Shown here: in pieces, positions 63,664 to 64,000 of the stretch
Position numbering within the stretch: the stretch's first letter is position 1
Layout: every line of letters begins with the position of its first letter
NCBI RefSeq assembly: GCF_003635165.1
Contig: NZ_ML058616.1
Location: forward strand, 1 to 64,000
Reading direction: 5' to 3'
Origin: Burkholderia sp. Nafp2/4-1b
GTDB taxonomy: Bacteria; Pseudomonadota; Gammaproteobacteria; Burkholderiales; Burkholderiaceae
Length of the DNA: 64,000 bases
The notes under the pieces: generated by a model
Database searches by the model: none
What the model was told of the DNA's origin: nothing
Seen by the model: the letters and a program-made list of their open reading frames with translations, nothing else
Program-made: the position numbers and the translations under genes

Positions 63664-64000
63664 TCAGTCGACCAGCAGTTTCAGGTCGTGGACCCACGGG
63701 CCGGGGCCCTGCCCGTCGCGCACGAACAGGCGCAGCTTGCCGTTGCGATCGAACACGTAGCTCGCGGCGGTGTGATCCATCGTGTAGCTGCCGGGCGTCT
63801 TGCCGGGCACCTTCGCGTAGTACACGCGGAAATCCTTCGTGACCTTCTTGAGCTGCGCTTCGTCGGCCGCGCGCAGGCCGATGAACGACGGATCGAACGC
63901 GGGCACGTACTGGCCGAGCAGCGCGGGCGTGTCGCGCTCCGGATCGATGGTGACGAACAGCACCTGCACGCGCTTCGCGGCGTCAGGGCCGAGCTGCTTC
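63664..64000 (-). CDS. SCO1/SenC family copper chaperone, 5' end outside the window
   Basis: The C-terminal 112 residues of a thioredoxin-fold SCO protein, which delivers copper to cytochrome oxidase or acts in redox. Visible blocks are VQVLFVTIDPERDTPALLGQ, FDPSFIGLRAADEAQL and the conserved copper-ligand His in SYTMDHTAASYVFDRNGKLR. The CxxxC part is beyond position 64000. It is convergent with the YciI gene. Confidence 0.92.
   Translation of the reverse strand, partial: KQLGPDAAKRVQVLFVTIDPERDTPALLGQYVPAFDPSFIGLRAADEAQLKKVTKDFRVYYAKVPGKTPGSYTMDHTAASYVFDRNGKLRLFVRDGQGPGPWVHDLKLLVD

Overview
The window is a contiguous stretch of high-GC chromosome from a betaproteobacterium, almost certainly a Burkholderia, most probably of the B. 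cepacia complex. The assignment rests on gene content and order (phaA-phasin, kdsD-kdsC-lptCAB-rpoN-hpf-ptsN-hprK-rapZ, ispE-tRNA-Gln-prs-rplY-pth), strong G/C third-position bias, and protein sequences that look like Burkholderia versions throughout. Genes are closely packed housekeeping genes. I see no insertion sequence, prophage, integrase, CRISPR array or rRNA; the one RNA gene found is tRNA-Gln(TTG).

Layout. 1-2660: PHA metabolism (3' part of phaA cut by the window edge, a phasin) and an orphan ParA-like ATPase. 2937-5471: a small unknown gene with a palindromic operator, ssb and an MFS transporter. 5735-15313: uvrA, an AI-2E family permease, purU, a Nudix protein, a LysE exporter, apt and a CPA2 antiporter. 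15409-24625: Kdo synthesis and LPS transport (kdsD, kdsC, lptC, lptA, lptB), then rpoN, hpf, ptsN, hprK, rapZ and a LON-domain protein. 24762-30172: mutY and mutM on the minus strand, then a TPR protein, lolB and ispE on the plus strand. 30228-41024: tRNA-Gln, prs, rplY, pth, hisC, a ferredoxin, coaD, rsmD, ftsY, maiA, ybiB and leuA with a leucine-rich leader peptide. 41168-46984: a SnoaL-like protein, PagL, rpoH with an elaborate control region, and a cytochrome bd operon cydP-cydA-cydB-cydX. 47192-54621: a complete N-acetylglucosamine PTS locus (nagE, a fused EIIA-HPr-EI, nagB-II, nagA, GntR regulator). 54927-60354: the SOS mutagenesis cassette imuA-imuB-dnaE2 under a consensus LexA box. 60570-64000: an unknown protein, a small secreted four-cysteine protein, a MetQ-like binding protein, a YciI protein and the end of a SCO protein.

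The most informative signals are regulatory. rpoH carries two sigma-E-like promoters and a perfect CIRCE (HrcA) element placed at the start point of the second. leuA is preceded by a 24-residue peptide with four CTA leucine codons, apparently on a leaderless transcript. The cyd operon has a consensus FNR/ANR box lying on the likely TTG start codon of cydP. ptsN lacks a Shine-Dalgarno sequence and overlaps a 28-codon upstream frame by ATGA. Two strong promoter-like sequences sit inside the AT-rich 3' half of ispE and probably drive tRNA-Gln and prs. The GntR regulator promoter is covered by a perfect 10+10 inverted repeat.

All calls were made by reading sequence and family knowledge; no database search, folding or expression data were available. 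Where a start was moved from the longest possible frame, the reason is given.
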